Positions 24,641 through 35,523 of a DNA stretch of 64,000 bases are shown piece by piece. Both the position numbers and the translations under genes were made by a program. The stretch is from Echiichthys vipera (lineage: Eukaryota > Chordata > Actinopteri > Perciformes > Trachinidae): assembly GCA_963691815.1 (NCBI GenBank), contig OY829648.1, forward strand, positions 18,689,693 through 18,753,692, in the 5' to 3' direction. A model generated the notes under the pieces. The model saw only the letters and a program-made list of their open reading frames with translations. It ran no database searches and had not been told where the DNA came from. Position 1 is the stretch's first letter. Every line of letters begins with the position of its first letter.

Positions 24641-24642
24641 TA
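24581..24642. repeat. (AAT)n microsatellite
   Basis: About 20 AAT units forming the tail of the adjacent retroposon fragment. Confidence 0.98.
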
Positions 24643-24760
24643 ATCATTTTATTTATGGGCGCCTTTCATGTCACTCAAGGTCACCCTACAGCAGTAAACC
24701 AGTAATTAAAAAAACAGAACACAGGCAGCTACATAAAAACTAAAACAAAGAACAAAAACA
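24643..24760 (-). mobile_element. LINE/SINE 3'-end fragment
   Basis: TTTATTTATGGGCGCCTTTC, then ATGTCACTCAAGGTCACCCT, next to an (AAT)n tract resembles the 3' end of a common teleost retroposon, where (AAT)n is the tail. The block at 33615-33720 is a second copy with the same order of words. Confidence 0.5.
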
Positions 24761-25149
24761 GCAATAGTGAGAAGGGTGTGGTCAGACAGACCACTAATAA
24801 ATGTGTTTTGAATTGTGATTTGAAGATGGGGAGAGATCTAATTTCACAGATGGCTTGTGGGAGGGTAAAGTAAAGTAAATTCAGAGATTTCTTTCAAAAC
24901 ACATTGTACATGACGGAAAATGATTTCTGTCAACATGTTAAAAGACTGTAGTTCATGTAATACTGAATTAAGGACTCATAAGTTTATGATAAGTTTAGTT
25001 TATTTTTTGGTGGGCCTGAAATCATGGCTTGACGACGCACTGGATGCACAAAGGCAGGAAGCCCCACCCACACTGAAGGGGAAACAATTCACTGCTCTCC
25101 ATTGACTTGACTGGATTGTGTAGGGTGTGATGGGTCTTCTCTGAGGCCT
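24761..25149. other. Unique sequence
   Basis: No gene is recognised. Confidence 0.5.
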
Positions 25150-25215
25150 ATTCAAGATTCAAGATTCAAGATTCAAGAAGCTTTATTTATCCCGAGGGAA
25201 ATTATTGTGCCAGCT
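25150..25215 (-). mobile_element. Retroposon tail with (ATTCAAG)4
   Basis: Four exact ATTCAAG units (25150-25177) followed by AAGCTTTATTTATCCCGAGG and GAAATT. This is the usual look of a teleost LINE/SINE 3' end with its short tandem tail, read on the minus strand. Confidence 0.6.
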
Positions 25216-25619
25216 GGATGTGCCTGGAACACAATTTATATATGTTAAATTTGACGAAAAAAGATTAATATTTTTGCTTGCCAAAGGAAGCATGAGTGTA
25301 TCATAATGCAATCCTATCTTGTCAATATATGGGAATATCCTCAAATATTTTTCAAAAACTGACGACACCCCATGCAAATCAGTGCTTTTTTTCTGGGTGC
25401 CAGTGGGAGCAGGGTTAACTAGAGTTAACAAAAAAAATAATCATCAATAATCAAAGATTCAGCATTTTCTCAATCTACTCAGATAGGTAAATATAGTAAA
25501 TAATGTTTATAGCTTCTAGACGTACTGTTCTGTATCTTTAAATTTGGAACCATTTTTTTATACATATTTTCTTCAGTTTATCTTTAGTTTATGAAGCATG
25601 GACATTTTTTTTAACTGAG
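25216..25619. other. Unique AT-rich sequence
   Basis: Nothing is recognised. Confidence 0.5.
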
Positions 25620-25960
25620 ATTTTATTTCATTTCATTTCAATCAAATTTTATTTGTATAGCCCCACAATATCCAGACAGTACCCAAATTTCTTTACATCA
25701 AAGAAATAAAATAATACATAAAAACAATTCATAAAAACACAACAAGTGCTACATTGCTGCAGGATTACACAAGAAATGTGCTACTTATACTGCAGGGTGT
25801 TAAAGGCCCTCTAAAGAGCATAACATATAAAAACAGGCAAAATAAGTACCCTAGTCAGAGTTAAATGCCAATCTAACAACTCAGTAAGACAGTAGAAGTA
25901 GCCTATAGTTAAGAAGTCCAGACAACATAACCACAGTTGCTGCCAGCTATGTTGCATCTA
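25620..25960 (-). mobile_element. Probable LINE/SINE 3'-end fragment
   Basis: ATTTCATTTCAATCAAATTT, then ATTTGTATAGCCCCACAATA and later TTCTTTACATCAAAG, resembles the common teleost retroposon terminus that reads TTTATTTGTATAGC..CACAA and TTTACA on this strand. The remainder up to about 25960 may be the body of the same element. No coding sequence is recognised. Confidence 0.45.
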
Positions 25961-27620
25961 CACTCTGAACCACCAGCCTTCTATATAAACAAATGTCTCA
26001 TATTTTGGTCTCTATTCACCTTTACTGCCAGTGTCTACAACCCACCTGACCTCACTGTGATGGCAATGAAAATGCTGAATCACATCACCATAGGATAACC
26101 CTGATGCCCTTTTCTGAAGGTGTCGCATCCACCTAGCAAAAGTACAGGAAAGGAATTCTGTTTTTAGCAGGAAGTTGACACAAACTAATATTGATAGAGT
26201 AAGTTTGTCCCAGGTGAGCTGTGGGGAAATGTTTAGCTGACATTACAGTCCATCTGGCAGGAAGAGCCATTCACCTTACAGCATTATATCCAGAATGAGT
26301 AGTTTTATGCTTAAAACCTGTATGGGTGACTGTTTGTCATGGGGACAGGAAATGTTATTTTCAGCTCCTCAACATCAGCATTGAGGGGTCTCTGTAGAGC
26401 ACCTTGTATGCGACGTCACATTGAGATGCTGCTGTTGCTTTTTTTCCCCAAAGCTTTTTTCTTGCTCCCGCTGGATATAATAATAGGGCTGTCGCAGTAA
26501 CTGCAATATCGCAATACTGCTGTATTAACAAGCCAACCGCAAAAGGGAGAGTGCAAAATCTGCACCAGAATTCATGTCCTAGTGAAATGGACTGTCTTTC
26601 ATCCAGTTATCAAAGGGCAACAGCCCGCTTCAACAGCACCAAGTCGCGGAGCTGGAGCAGCCACAGAGACAATCAGCCCGATAGTTAGGAGTGGCTTAAG
26701 CCTTTGCACAAGTTGCCAAATACAGCTGTGAAAGTAACAGGTATTAATGCCTTACAAACACTGTTACACATTATCTGGTTGAGGGGATTTGCTTTCCCCA
26801 CCAAAATGTATCCTGCTGGTCCAGGGATTGAACTGACTGCAGTTACAAGCAAACTTCTCTAATCTCTTGATGTTGACGTTGACACATCTAGCAGGTGTCA
26901 ACTAGCATCTACCTGTGAGCAGTGAGTGGTATTACATAGTTAGACCCTGGAAATACATTTCTACTAGGTCCACTTTGATGCAGACTTTGGTGTATGTATT
27001 TATACATAGTTTCTTATAGCATCTTATTCCGTTTAATCATTGTGCCACACAGCAGAACATATGAAAATGTTAGGTGATTTGTTATTTGTAGGCCGATATG
27101 CGGAATCAAACACTTGACTTAATATGTCCAAATGAATAATTGGTGCAATAATGATGTACAGTTGGTCTAAACTCTAAAATGGCAGTGGCAAGAGAAGATG
27201 GTTTAAGAACATTAACCACAGGCTACACTTATTTTGGCCACTGAGACTCCTTCCACAATTGAAATGTATGAGTCAGCCCATTCATAAAATAGACTCTTGG
27301 TGTTTATCATGAGTGAAAAAACCTTTTTTCGGCTCCTTTTAGCTCTTTTTTGTTCTAATGATTGACAGGTCAAACAGAAAATCCTATTAAACAATCTCAA
27401 AATTGCCAAAACAAGTACATCAATGATCCTCCGGGATAAATACCTTCTCCTGTCACAGATTCCTATTTGTAATAAATGGAAAAGTTAAAGCAATACAAAA
27501 AGTAATATATGCAATACATATTGCATATACACATGTTACAGTAATAGTATTCCATTTGGATGACACAAACTTTACTATTTCGCTTTGCTTGTCAGTCTGA
27601 GTCTGTGATAGGTCGGTAAA
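25961..27620. other. Unique sequence with one hAT-like end
   Basis: AGGGCTGTCGCAGTAACTGC, then AATATCGCAATACTG at about 26486-26520, resembles the inverted end of a hAT transposon. No matching opposite end was found within 1 kb, so it is an isolated fragment. No gene is recognised. Confidence 0.45.
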
Positions 27621-27623
27621 CGT

Positions 27624-28124
27624 GTGGTTCATTGTAGGATACATTATGGAGGGGGGTTACGAAAAGGCGATCGGTTTCCACGTGAAAATATGAATAAAAG
27701 ACATTATACATACAACAAATATTGGATTTATCATATTGGAAGTGTCCAGAAAAGGCGGCGCTGTTCCAGAATGGGTTACAGAGCCTCTGAAAGGGTTAAA
27801 AGAGCATGGGAGGTGCTTAAAACGCAGGAAGTCTCTAGCATTATGACTTTGAAAAGCAACTGTGAAGCCCAAAGTGGGTGGCTCTGGCCATCACCATCTT
27901 GGCAGTGCCCGATGCCGCCTAACTCTTGGCTAATGCAAAAATGGGCCAGGAGGTGGAGCGTGTGTGGAGGTGAGGGGGGCCAACTAAAGCCTTTCGTAAT
28001 CACCTGTGAAGGCACCAACTTGTTACTCAAAGCAGCAATTATGGAGAACTTTAAGGTTAACAAGGAAGCTTGCAATAAAAGTCAATGGTTAATTGTTTTT
28101 TCACTTTGGTGTAGGTGTGGCTAA
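27624..28124 (+). other. Long open frame of unknown nature, likely repeat-derived
   Basis: A plus-strand frame of 166 codons is open here and is the longest one in the window outside identified elements. Its residues (for example HIGSVQKRRRCSRMGYRASE, then WPSPSWQCPMPPNSW) match no family I know. The strand opposite is also open for about 100 codons (27776-28075), as expected from unusual base composition rather than selection. The DNA around GGCCATCACCATCTTGGCAG and ATGCAAAAATGGGCCAGGAG resembles interspersed sequence I associate with teleost genomes. I judge it an unclassified repeat, not a host gene. Confidence 0.3.
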
Positions 28125-28194
28125 AATACGGTCCGTCTATTTCATTGGTCAACACCACACCTGGCATTCTATTGGTTGAGAACATTTGACATAG
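28125..28194. other. Short spacer
   Basis: Two CCAAT-box-like words on the minus strand (ATTGGT at about 28144 and ATTGGTTG at about 28172). There is no gene context to support a promoter. Confidence 0.3.
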
Positions 28195-28430
28195 AGAATC
28201 TGAGAGCAGAGGAATAAATCTGAGAAAGCAGGAGAGGTCTTACAAGCGCACAAAAGCAGCGAGAGAAGGGCTCAAGCTGGAGTGCAGGAAACCTGTGCAA
28301 GCAACAATGATTCTGAGTGCGAGCATGTCGTTTGAGCAAAAGCAGAGCAAGTCTAAGCGCAAGAACAGATATTTGAGTGTGAGGACAAGGTTTGAGGGAA
28401 AGCATTACAAAATCTGAATATGAAATCAAT
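28195..28430. repeat. Degenerate short-period repeat
   Basis: Variants of TCTGAG/TTTGAG followed by YGMGAGMACA recur about every 25-35 bp: GAATCTGAGAGCAGAGG, AAATCTGAGAAAGCAGG, ATTCTGAGTGCGAGCATG, GTTTGAGCAAAAGCAG, ATTTGAGTGTGAGGAC and GTTTGAGGGAAAGCA. This is an eroded minisatellite-like array. Confidence 0.55.
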
Positions 28431-28619
28431 GAATAATGCTCTTAAATACTTGAAAGAAGGTGCTCTTGAATTAAAATAGGATCAAATCCCCATACAGCTC
28501 AGTTAAAGTACTGAGTGCAGATTAATTAATGCAGGACTACAGTGATGGAACTAGGGATAACTTTAATGGTAAATGAAAAAGGTATGCTTTTTTCCTGAAA
28601 GTTAAAAAAAATGTAAGAA
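28431..28619. other. Spacer
   Basis: Nothing is recognised. Confidence 0.5.
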
Positions 28620-29448
28620 GGGAAGACCCTGAATAGTCGACTATTCGACGATTTGATCCGAGGAGCCTGATTCGACTTTCAATCTCACCGTCGAATCGTT
28701 GCAAAGTATGCAAAATGCGGTTATGAAACAATGGATTATTCCATTCTGGCTGTGGGGGTGCTGGGTGTCTGATTTTACATATAGATGCTTGGTTTCTCCC
28801 TAACCATGATGAATAGCCTATGGGGTATACATATAAGCCTATTAGTAAATACTATTGCTAAAAATGTGAAAATAACTCATGTGCTTTTAATCTATCTCTT
28901 AAGTGTGCGGGAATAACCCCCTCCACCTCGTAGTTGTACTATCCAGGATCTGGCACCGTCAGAGCAAATCTTCATTGGGCTTGAAATCTAACTGGGCGCC
29001 TGACATACAAAAGTCTGCTACTGTTTAATCATCAGCATCATTTCATTTGAATATTTGCCCATTTGTTGTTTTTCATTATAGATGTTCATCCAACGCAGTC
29101 TGACACAGCGCCATGAAAGTGAAACTATAGTTCTTAATACTCCGTCAGCTATTGTCAAAGAAAGATACAAACAAAACACATTTATGTTACAACAGCAAAT
29201 ACTTTTAATAAGATGGCCCTTTCAGAAATCAGAAATCACATCCCTCAGTAACCCTCTGCCTGACATGCATGACCACACAGTGCTGGACTCACATGCAACC
29301 GCCGCTGTCTGTGCTATGTCCATGGCTCGCCACCCCCGGAGTGTTTTTCATGAGCAAAAAAACAAAACTGATTTGACGATCAGTCGACTATAGACAAGAT
29401 GTGATGACAGATTCGACTATGAAAATTTTTAGTCTGGGACACCCCTAA
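28620..29448. mobile_element. Probable non-autonomous hAT-like element
   Basis: The left end reads AAGGGAAGACCCTGAATAGT, followed by CGACTATTCGACGA. The right end, on the opposite strand, reads TTAGGGGTGTCCCAGACTAA, with TTTTCATAGTCGAATCTG inside. Both share RGGGWAGWCCC-like tips and TAGTCGA/TCGAATC words. Flanks AATGTAAG (left) and TTGTAAGT (right) may be a shifted or mutated duplication. The 103-codon frame at 29082-29393 has no known motif. A diverged element is more likely than a gene. Confidence 0.5.
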
Positions 29449-31190
29449 TTGTAAGTAGCCTAAGCACTTTGTTTCATTTTTGATATTGTTTATCTTTGTG
29501 TTGATGAAATGGTATTGGAATATCATAAACAAAACACAGAGAGATACTTGGATTTATTGATTATTGATTTATTTTGCATGTAAATCAATTCTGCTGAGAG
29601 AAGGAAAGCAGGGAAACACACAGCAATGTAATAACTGCTGCTCTGTATGATAAAGACGCTAAAGGGTGCATTGTGTGTCATTATCAGACGCCAAGAGGTG
29701 TGACAAAGACACGGTTGGCTATTTGATGACCTGTGAAGGAGAACAGGCTGAATGGGCTGCACCCTGTACGCTGTTATTGGCTTGGGGTTACACACCTATG
29801 TGGGGCCCAAAGGCTGATGGTCAAACATCCCAGCATTATCCTGGGCTATCTTTCGGGTCTCTGCAGATACAGATACCCCCACAAAGTTTAAGTAGGTCTA
29901 GTTAGTCTAAACATTAGTGTTTAAGGATTATCCTGCATTTTATATCTTTAATATAATTGAAATTGGTTCAGTTATATACCCCCATACATTTCCCTGTTGA
30001 AATGAGTTTAGTTTAGTTAGACAAAAACTGTTTTTTTTAAAAACATATTTTTCGGTAAACACATTTATTTCTGCTATAAAGTTGGGAATTTTAATTTGGG
30101 GTGACTGCTTCTTGAGCCAGCCTGAAGTGGTGTTTTGAGGAACTGAACTGTTTTACCCGTGTAGGTTGCCGCTTGGTCTTTACTAACAGTAATAATCCCT
30201 TTTAAAAAAAAAAAAAAAAGGGATACACTGTTCCAAAGCACCTACATATTCCCAGATGTTACAGTATGCAATCTGTGAAAGCACTTGAAAGCACTTTTGA
30301 TGTGCTCCAGAATGAAAGCCAGGACAGCATGTAGAATGCATGACTCTACTCACAGAACATAGGGTCCCTGCTATTAAAAAAATATCTACACACTTGTATA
30401 TTATCTTCAGCGTTAGCACACCCATGAAGTTCCACCTGTGCTAAACCCCCTTTACCTAATTCCGAGTGAAATCCCCTGTGAATATTTTATGGAAGGTAAT
30501 TGAACAGAGCTGTGGCACCACATTAAAATTGATGTCATGTTTGTGTCTGCTGCATATTTTCACTCAAATGATTGTAATGGAAATGATCATGTGCCTGAGC
30601 CTGCATATAAAGAGAGAAGCCGCTCCTCAGCTAAGTGTCTGGGATGCTAATAGGGAGATGTTTTATGGCCTGAGACACACACAGGAGAGCAAGGGAGGTG
30701 TAATGGCAGAATATACAACACCCTCTCTTTTAGCAGACACCTGGCTCATTCTCTGCATCTATTCCCTTGTTTTGTGACTTAAACCTAGCAGAGGTGGATA
30801 TTTATGGGAATAGTGTGCTTTGAGTATGTTGCAACAAATGTTAATCTGAACATCAACTCTCTGGGAAAAAATACATATATTTTAGGTTTCTGTCCAAATG
30901 TAGGACACATTTAACCACATTTTCAGAAACTCAGCAAAAGAAAATGTTTATTAATAACGATTTTCATCCACTATCGTGATTTGAACATTCAGATTTGGTT
31001 GCACTCAGGGTACAATGAGATTATGTTATTAAAAGTCCAGTCGAACAGTGGAAAACCATAAAGTTGGTGTGATGGAAGTTCATCATATCTGTTTGTTTCT
31101 ATTTCCACTATAGCCATGTCAATAAGTATATTGGTCCAATTTGTTAGACATTTATGAGATGGAAAAAATAGCCATGTTTAACCCCGCTCT
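29449..31190. other. Unique sequence with hairpin-like poly(A) site
   Basis: TCCCTTTT, then about 17 A, then GGGA at about 30196-30224 is a short inverted motif around a homopolymer. The stretch 30440-30680 has mixed composition without repeats and several AT-core words (GTAATTGAAC, ATTAAAATTGATG), so it is a candidate conserved non-coding element. No gene is recognised. Confidence 0.5.
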
Positions 31191-31194
31191 GCGC

Positions 31195-32165
31195 TAATGT
31201 TAAGATGTAAGATAGGGGGTGTATTTGTTAATCAAAGCCACTATACCAGGTGAGGTATGCCGTCTGATAACATCACTCCTACTATAGCATCCATGAATGG
31301 ACACAGCATTTAATCCCTCTTATCTCCCTTATGGAGATCAGTGAGGGAAAAAATATAGTACCTGCCCTGAGTTAACATTAAGCTGTTATGAGGTACACTA
31401 TCCCTGAAAGTAGAGATATTAGCGATAACTCACCACTCACCAATGGCCACAATAGGGGGCAGATTGTAAATCAAAGGCACTACACTGCACTGGGTGAGGT
31501 GTGTTGTTTTACAAAATTACACAGATTACAGTGTTCATGAATGGACACAAGAACCAGGGAGAAAAGGGGAATATTTGTTTGCTCTTTGGGAAATGTACAA
31601 ACGTAATCTTTACATTATCATCACAAGCATAAACCATAACGGCACCAGCAGAAACCTTATCACATCCTCCTTTTTGGGTGATAAGTAAGCGACAGGTGGC
31701 GGCTGAGCTGGGATTTCTCCTCCTCCAGTCGTATAAAGCGCTGAGTGACCAATGAGATCGATCCGAATAGCCCTTCCGTAGTGATGGGGCCTCCCTTTTT
31801 GGGAGTACAGTGAGCATCAGCCACACAAGACGAAAGTCTACTGTAGCTAGAGATATCACCCAGCCCACTGCAGTTTCAACAACCTGAATGAGATGAAATT
31901 ATTAATGTGGTCCGGAACTGCGGTCCAAAATGTCAGTCTGAGACAGTGAGAGGAAGGCATTCTGCTGTGGATGACAGCGAAATGCCTGACACACCCAGAC
32001 TGTTAGCAGCTGCAGACAGAGCTACAAAACAATATTTTATCAGCTTTCCTGTCACGCAGCAGCTATTGTCAATGTTAGGCAGTGGAGAGGTATTACCAAT
32101 ACACCAACATGTCAGTGGTGGCCACAATAGGGGGTAGATAAGTTAATCAAAGCTACTTCTCAGTG
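31195..32165 (+). repeat. Three diverged direct repeats
   Basis: A roughly 110-bp unit recurs. Unit 1 (about 31210-31302) has GATAGGGGGTGTATTTGTTA, ATCAAAGCCACTA, GGTGAGGTATG and TCCATGAATGGACACAG. Unit 2 (about 31450-31550) has AATAGGGGGCAGATTGTAAA, TCAAAGGCACTAC, GGTGAGGTGTG and TTCATGAATGGACACAA. Unit 3 (about 32120-32165) has AATAGGGGGTAGATAAGTTA and ATCAAAGCTACT, then diverges. The family is not recognised. Frames across the spacers show no known protein. Confidence 0.65.
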
Positions 32166-33610
32166 TCTGTGCCCCCCATCAAATGTAAGGTGAAGGTCCA
32201 TGCTCGCAATGAGGCCGGACACGACTGCACTGACGAAGTTCCTAAAACTCCATACATGGAAAAATGAAATAGTGGGCAAATCGATGTTTGCTGAAGACAA
32301 AATGATAGCAGACAGAGGTGTGTACTGCCTTATATACGAAACAACACATATCCAGGTAGGCAAGTCCTCACTGGCCGGCTAAGTTTATGCAAATTTCAGT
32401 AGGTGAATGCACGCTTCTATTGGAGGAGAGTATAATCCATAGAGTCCCTTAGAGGGTGAAGCCTGTATAGAGGGCTGGTAAGAACGGTCTTTGATTAAGC
32501 CCCTTTTATTTTTTTAAACAAACTCTATTATTCTTTCCATCTGTCATTGCTTAGTCACATGCTATATAATTAGCACATGCTTATGAAATTCAAACACGTA
32601 GGATTCACTCCGTTATCTAAAAATCAAATTAAACAAGTAGTTACAACTACAAAACTAGTTTTACATGAGGTTAATTCAACAGTAATGAATTCAGTTAAAA
32701 AGTTTTTATCATCTGACATGAGTTGTTGCATGCTTGTCTGAGATAAGGGGCTGTAGCTGATCTGATTGGAAGATATGGTCAGTGCCTATACCCATCTAAC
32801 CTTTTTGAAATCTTACAAGTGTGGGCCAAATGAAACATGCATGGGTCACTTAAGACAAAAAACTTTAATTTAAGTGTATTATGCTTAACTCAACTGATTA
32901 CCACCTGGTCTTTCAGATCATCTTGATATTGCCCCTTCACATCAAGCTCGCTGCCTCCATTGCAATTAACATTCCATAGATGTTTGCAATGCAACAGAAC
33001 ATTACTTGGAAAGGAAAAAAATGAATGGCTTAAGGCTATAAAGAGTAAATAGTTGATTAAAATGAAGAATAGCTAAAGTTACTGTTGTGATAGCAAAGAT
33101 AATGACAGGAGGTGAATAATGTGTTTTAGGTTTGTGGTAACATTGACACAGAACCCCTTGATAAATAATGCCAATTTCCAACTCTAATTCCCTAACACAG
33201 TCATATCAGTAACTAAACAAAAAAAGCATACTAAAACCACCCCAATGCACTGCACATCAGAACGCTAATTGTGCTCCCTTGGAGACGCTGCCGAACTTTC
33301 TAGCAAAGTGTGGAGGCATGTTCAGCAATGACAACCATCTGGCTGTTATTATTGAATGGATACACAGTAGCGCCTCATTTAACACAAACCCAACAGTGTC
33401 TTTTGTCACTGTGGCTAACAGGGGCTGCATGTCTTATGCACCATGGGCCCAGGCCAGGCGGGTCTGTGCTGCAGAAGGCCTCCCATGGCACTCTGCTCCA
33501 TCAGGAAGGCAGAAAGCAGATGGGGGACCAGTGTAGTGGTGCCAAAGGCTACTCAGGCTCTGATTTAAGTACATACATGTGAGCGTGCAAACATTTATAA
33601 TTAGGATTCA
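32166..33610. other. Unique sequence
   Basis: No gene or repeat is recognised. Overlapping short frames at 33279-33582 lack known motifs. Confidence 0.5.
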
Positions 33611-33614
33611 CATA

Positions 33615-33720
33615 ATATGTAATAATAATGATAATACATCTTATTTATAGGCTCCTTTCTAAGCACTCAAGGACACTGTATATTTGTTGAAAACAGTGCA
33701 ACCCAAACAATAATAAAAGT
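33615..33720 (-). mobile_element. LINE/SINE 3'-end fragment, second copy
   Basis: AATAATAATGATAATACATC, then TTATTTATAGGCTCCTTTCT and AAGCACTCAAGGACACT, matches 24620-24700 in the order of its words: (AAT)n, TTATTTATRGGC, CCTTTC and CACTCAAGG. Confidence 0.5.
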
Positions 33721-34580
33721 GTGGAGTAAACAAAATGATCAAATCAGGTAAAAATAACAACAACACAGTGCAAATGAGATCAAAGTGTATGTAAAATGTA
33801 TGCAATAATAACTAGAGACCATCTCACAGTGGTTTCACACAAGCCATGATGCCAAATAGACCCAGGGGTGCAAAATTGAGAGGGGCAATGGCCCAGTCCT
33901 AACCACTACTGGCAACCATTTGATTTGATCTGACCATTTTTATCTCAACTACACATCTGTTAGATTTTATGACTGTATCTTGCACGATTGTGATGCGATC
34001 ACAGTGACAGAACTTATTCACCGACACATATAAACACCTAGCAAAATACTCAAAACCGCTTCTGTGGTCATTCTCGCTACATTAGGGGGACCCCAAAAAC
34101 ACCCTTTTGCCATGATGACACACACAAGGTGAAAATAATATCAGCACTGCTGTCACGGCTGGTAGAACATTATGAGCAGCAGACAATTTAGATACAGTGC
34201 TATATACAGTGCCTTGGATAATTCATTTTTACCTTAAACCCCAGCTTAGTTTTGGGTTTAAGCTGGTTTTCTGTTGAATTTGTTTACGTTACAACCGTCA
34301 GCTCGTGATTAATTTGTGACTCTTAATACATTTAAACTCTTATGCATAGATGTATTTTATAATTCCCTGTTAGTATAAAGTGAAAAGTATGTTGTTTATT
34401 GAATCCTAAGTTAAAAAAGAACAATTATCCTTTGAAGGTTAGTTTACTGTACATTAGTGCAGTTTGTAGCATATAGAGACAGAGCTTCCATATTACAATG
34501 TGAGTCCAACCATTTAACTGTTGAATCTGTTTAGAGAATAGCTGAAAGGAAGCTACATTTCTTCTATGTTTATTCTACAC
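33721..34580. other. Unique sequence
   Basis: No gene or repeat is recognised. Confidence 0.5.
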
Positions 34581-34582
34581 CC

Positions 34583-35180
34583 ATGTATTTGAAAGGGAAA
34601 TATAGAGGAGCTAGAATTTTTAACCTTGCCTTTGAGAGGCAAACAGCTAGAAATCTAGCAGTAGTACATGACTCAGAGTCTAGTTTTGACTTTCAGGTTC
34701 ACTTATTTCCTACAGCTTTAAGCGATGCCAATGTTACACCCTTTCTTCTTTTAACTGATATGGAAAAAGTAATCCATAACTTTACATCAGAGTACCTTAA
34801 CCATAACCCCCCTTTTTTCCCTGCATAAACTAAACCTCCCTTGGCAAAATGCTGCAGCCAAACTTTAAGAAAAGATGGTATTTTTCCCTTATAGTTTTAC
34901 AGCACTGATTACCATCAATCAGTCTACTGTATTTAAGAATTAATTTTAATTTACTGTTCAAACCTCCCAGATAGGAACACTAAACAACCTCCATGGCCTT
35001 TTGACTATGGGCCATAGCCTGGAATCTTCAAACGGTGTCCTGCATCCAGCCTTTAAACTGAAGCTAGCAAGAAATTCTCTGTTAGAGCCCCTTTTGCTTT
35101 TGAACAGTGTGCCTGAGAAAGTTAGTGCCTAAGAATGCCGAGTTTGCATTATCTTTGAAAGTGCAAGAAAATATCAGAAA
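34583..35180 (+). pseudogene. Eroded L2/Rex-type LINE reverse transcriptase C-terminus
   Basis: Plus-strand frames carry, in order, RNLAVVHDSESSFDFQVHLF, then LLLTDMEKVIHNFTSEYLNH, then LAKCCSQTL, and later LARNSLLEPLLLLNSVPEK. These correspond to the L2/Rex-type pattern NLGVxxDxxLSFxxH, DxEKVIHAFVxSRLDYCN, QLVQNAAARxL and the C-terminal AxxLWNxLPxxVR region. The catalytic palm lies upstream and is absent. Many substitutions, stops and frame changes show that this is an older insertion than the L2 copy at 39-41 kb. Host-gene origin is unlikely. Confidence 0.6.
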
Positions 35181-35523
35181 ACCGGAGAACATTTTGTAAA
35201 AAAAAATTCTAAAAAGAAGTTTCTAATAACATTTTAGCCTGTAACCAGCAATTGTCTTAATCAATGTTGTACAACATTTAATTGCACATTACCTGGTAGA
35301 CCTAATGCAACGGTATGTAAAGCAACTGATTAATTATTACGCTTACTTATTCTGACTCGGAATTTTGAATATTCCACACAAACCCGACCCATTAAATCAC
35401 TACACCTTAACAGGAGTGTAACCCTATAGGAAATTAAAAGAAAAGCACTCATTTATTATTTTTTTATAAATGTTTTTATTTTCTTATTTCCTGTAAGATA
35501 TACATATTGTTATGTCAAAAGAA
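35181..35523. other. Unique AT-rich sequence
   Basis: Nothing is recognised; possibly the 3' region of the preceding LINE remnant. Confidence 0.45.

Noticed and set aside
31195..32165. CRISPR array
   Set aside because: Only three long, diverged units with irregular spacing in vertebrate DNA; there are no short identical repeats or cas genes.
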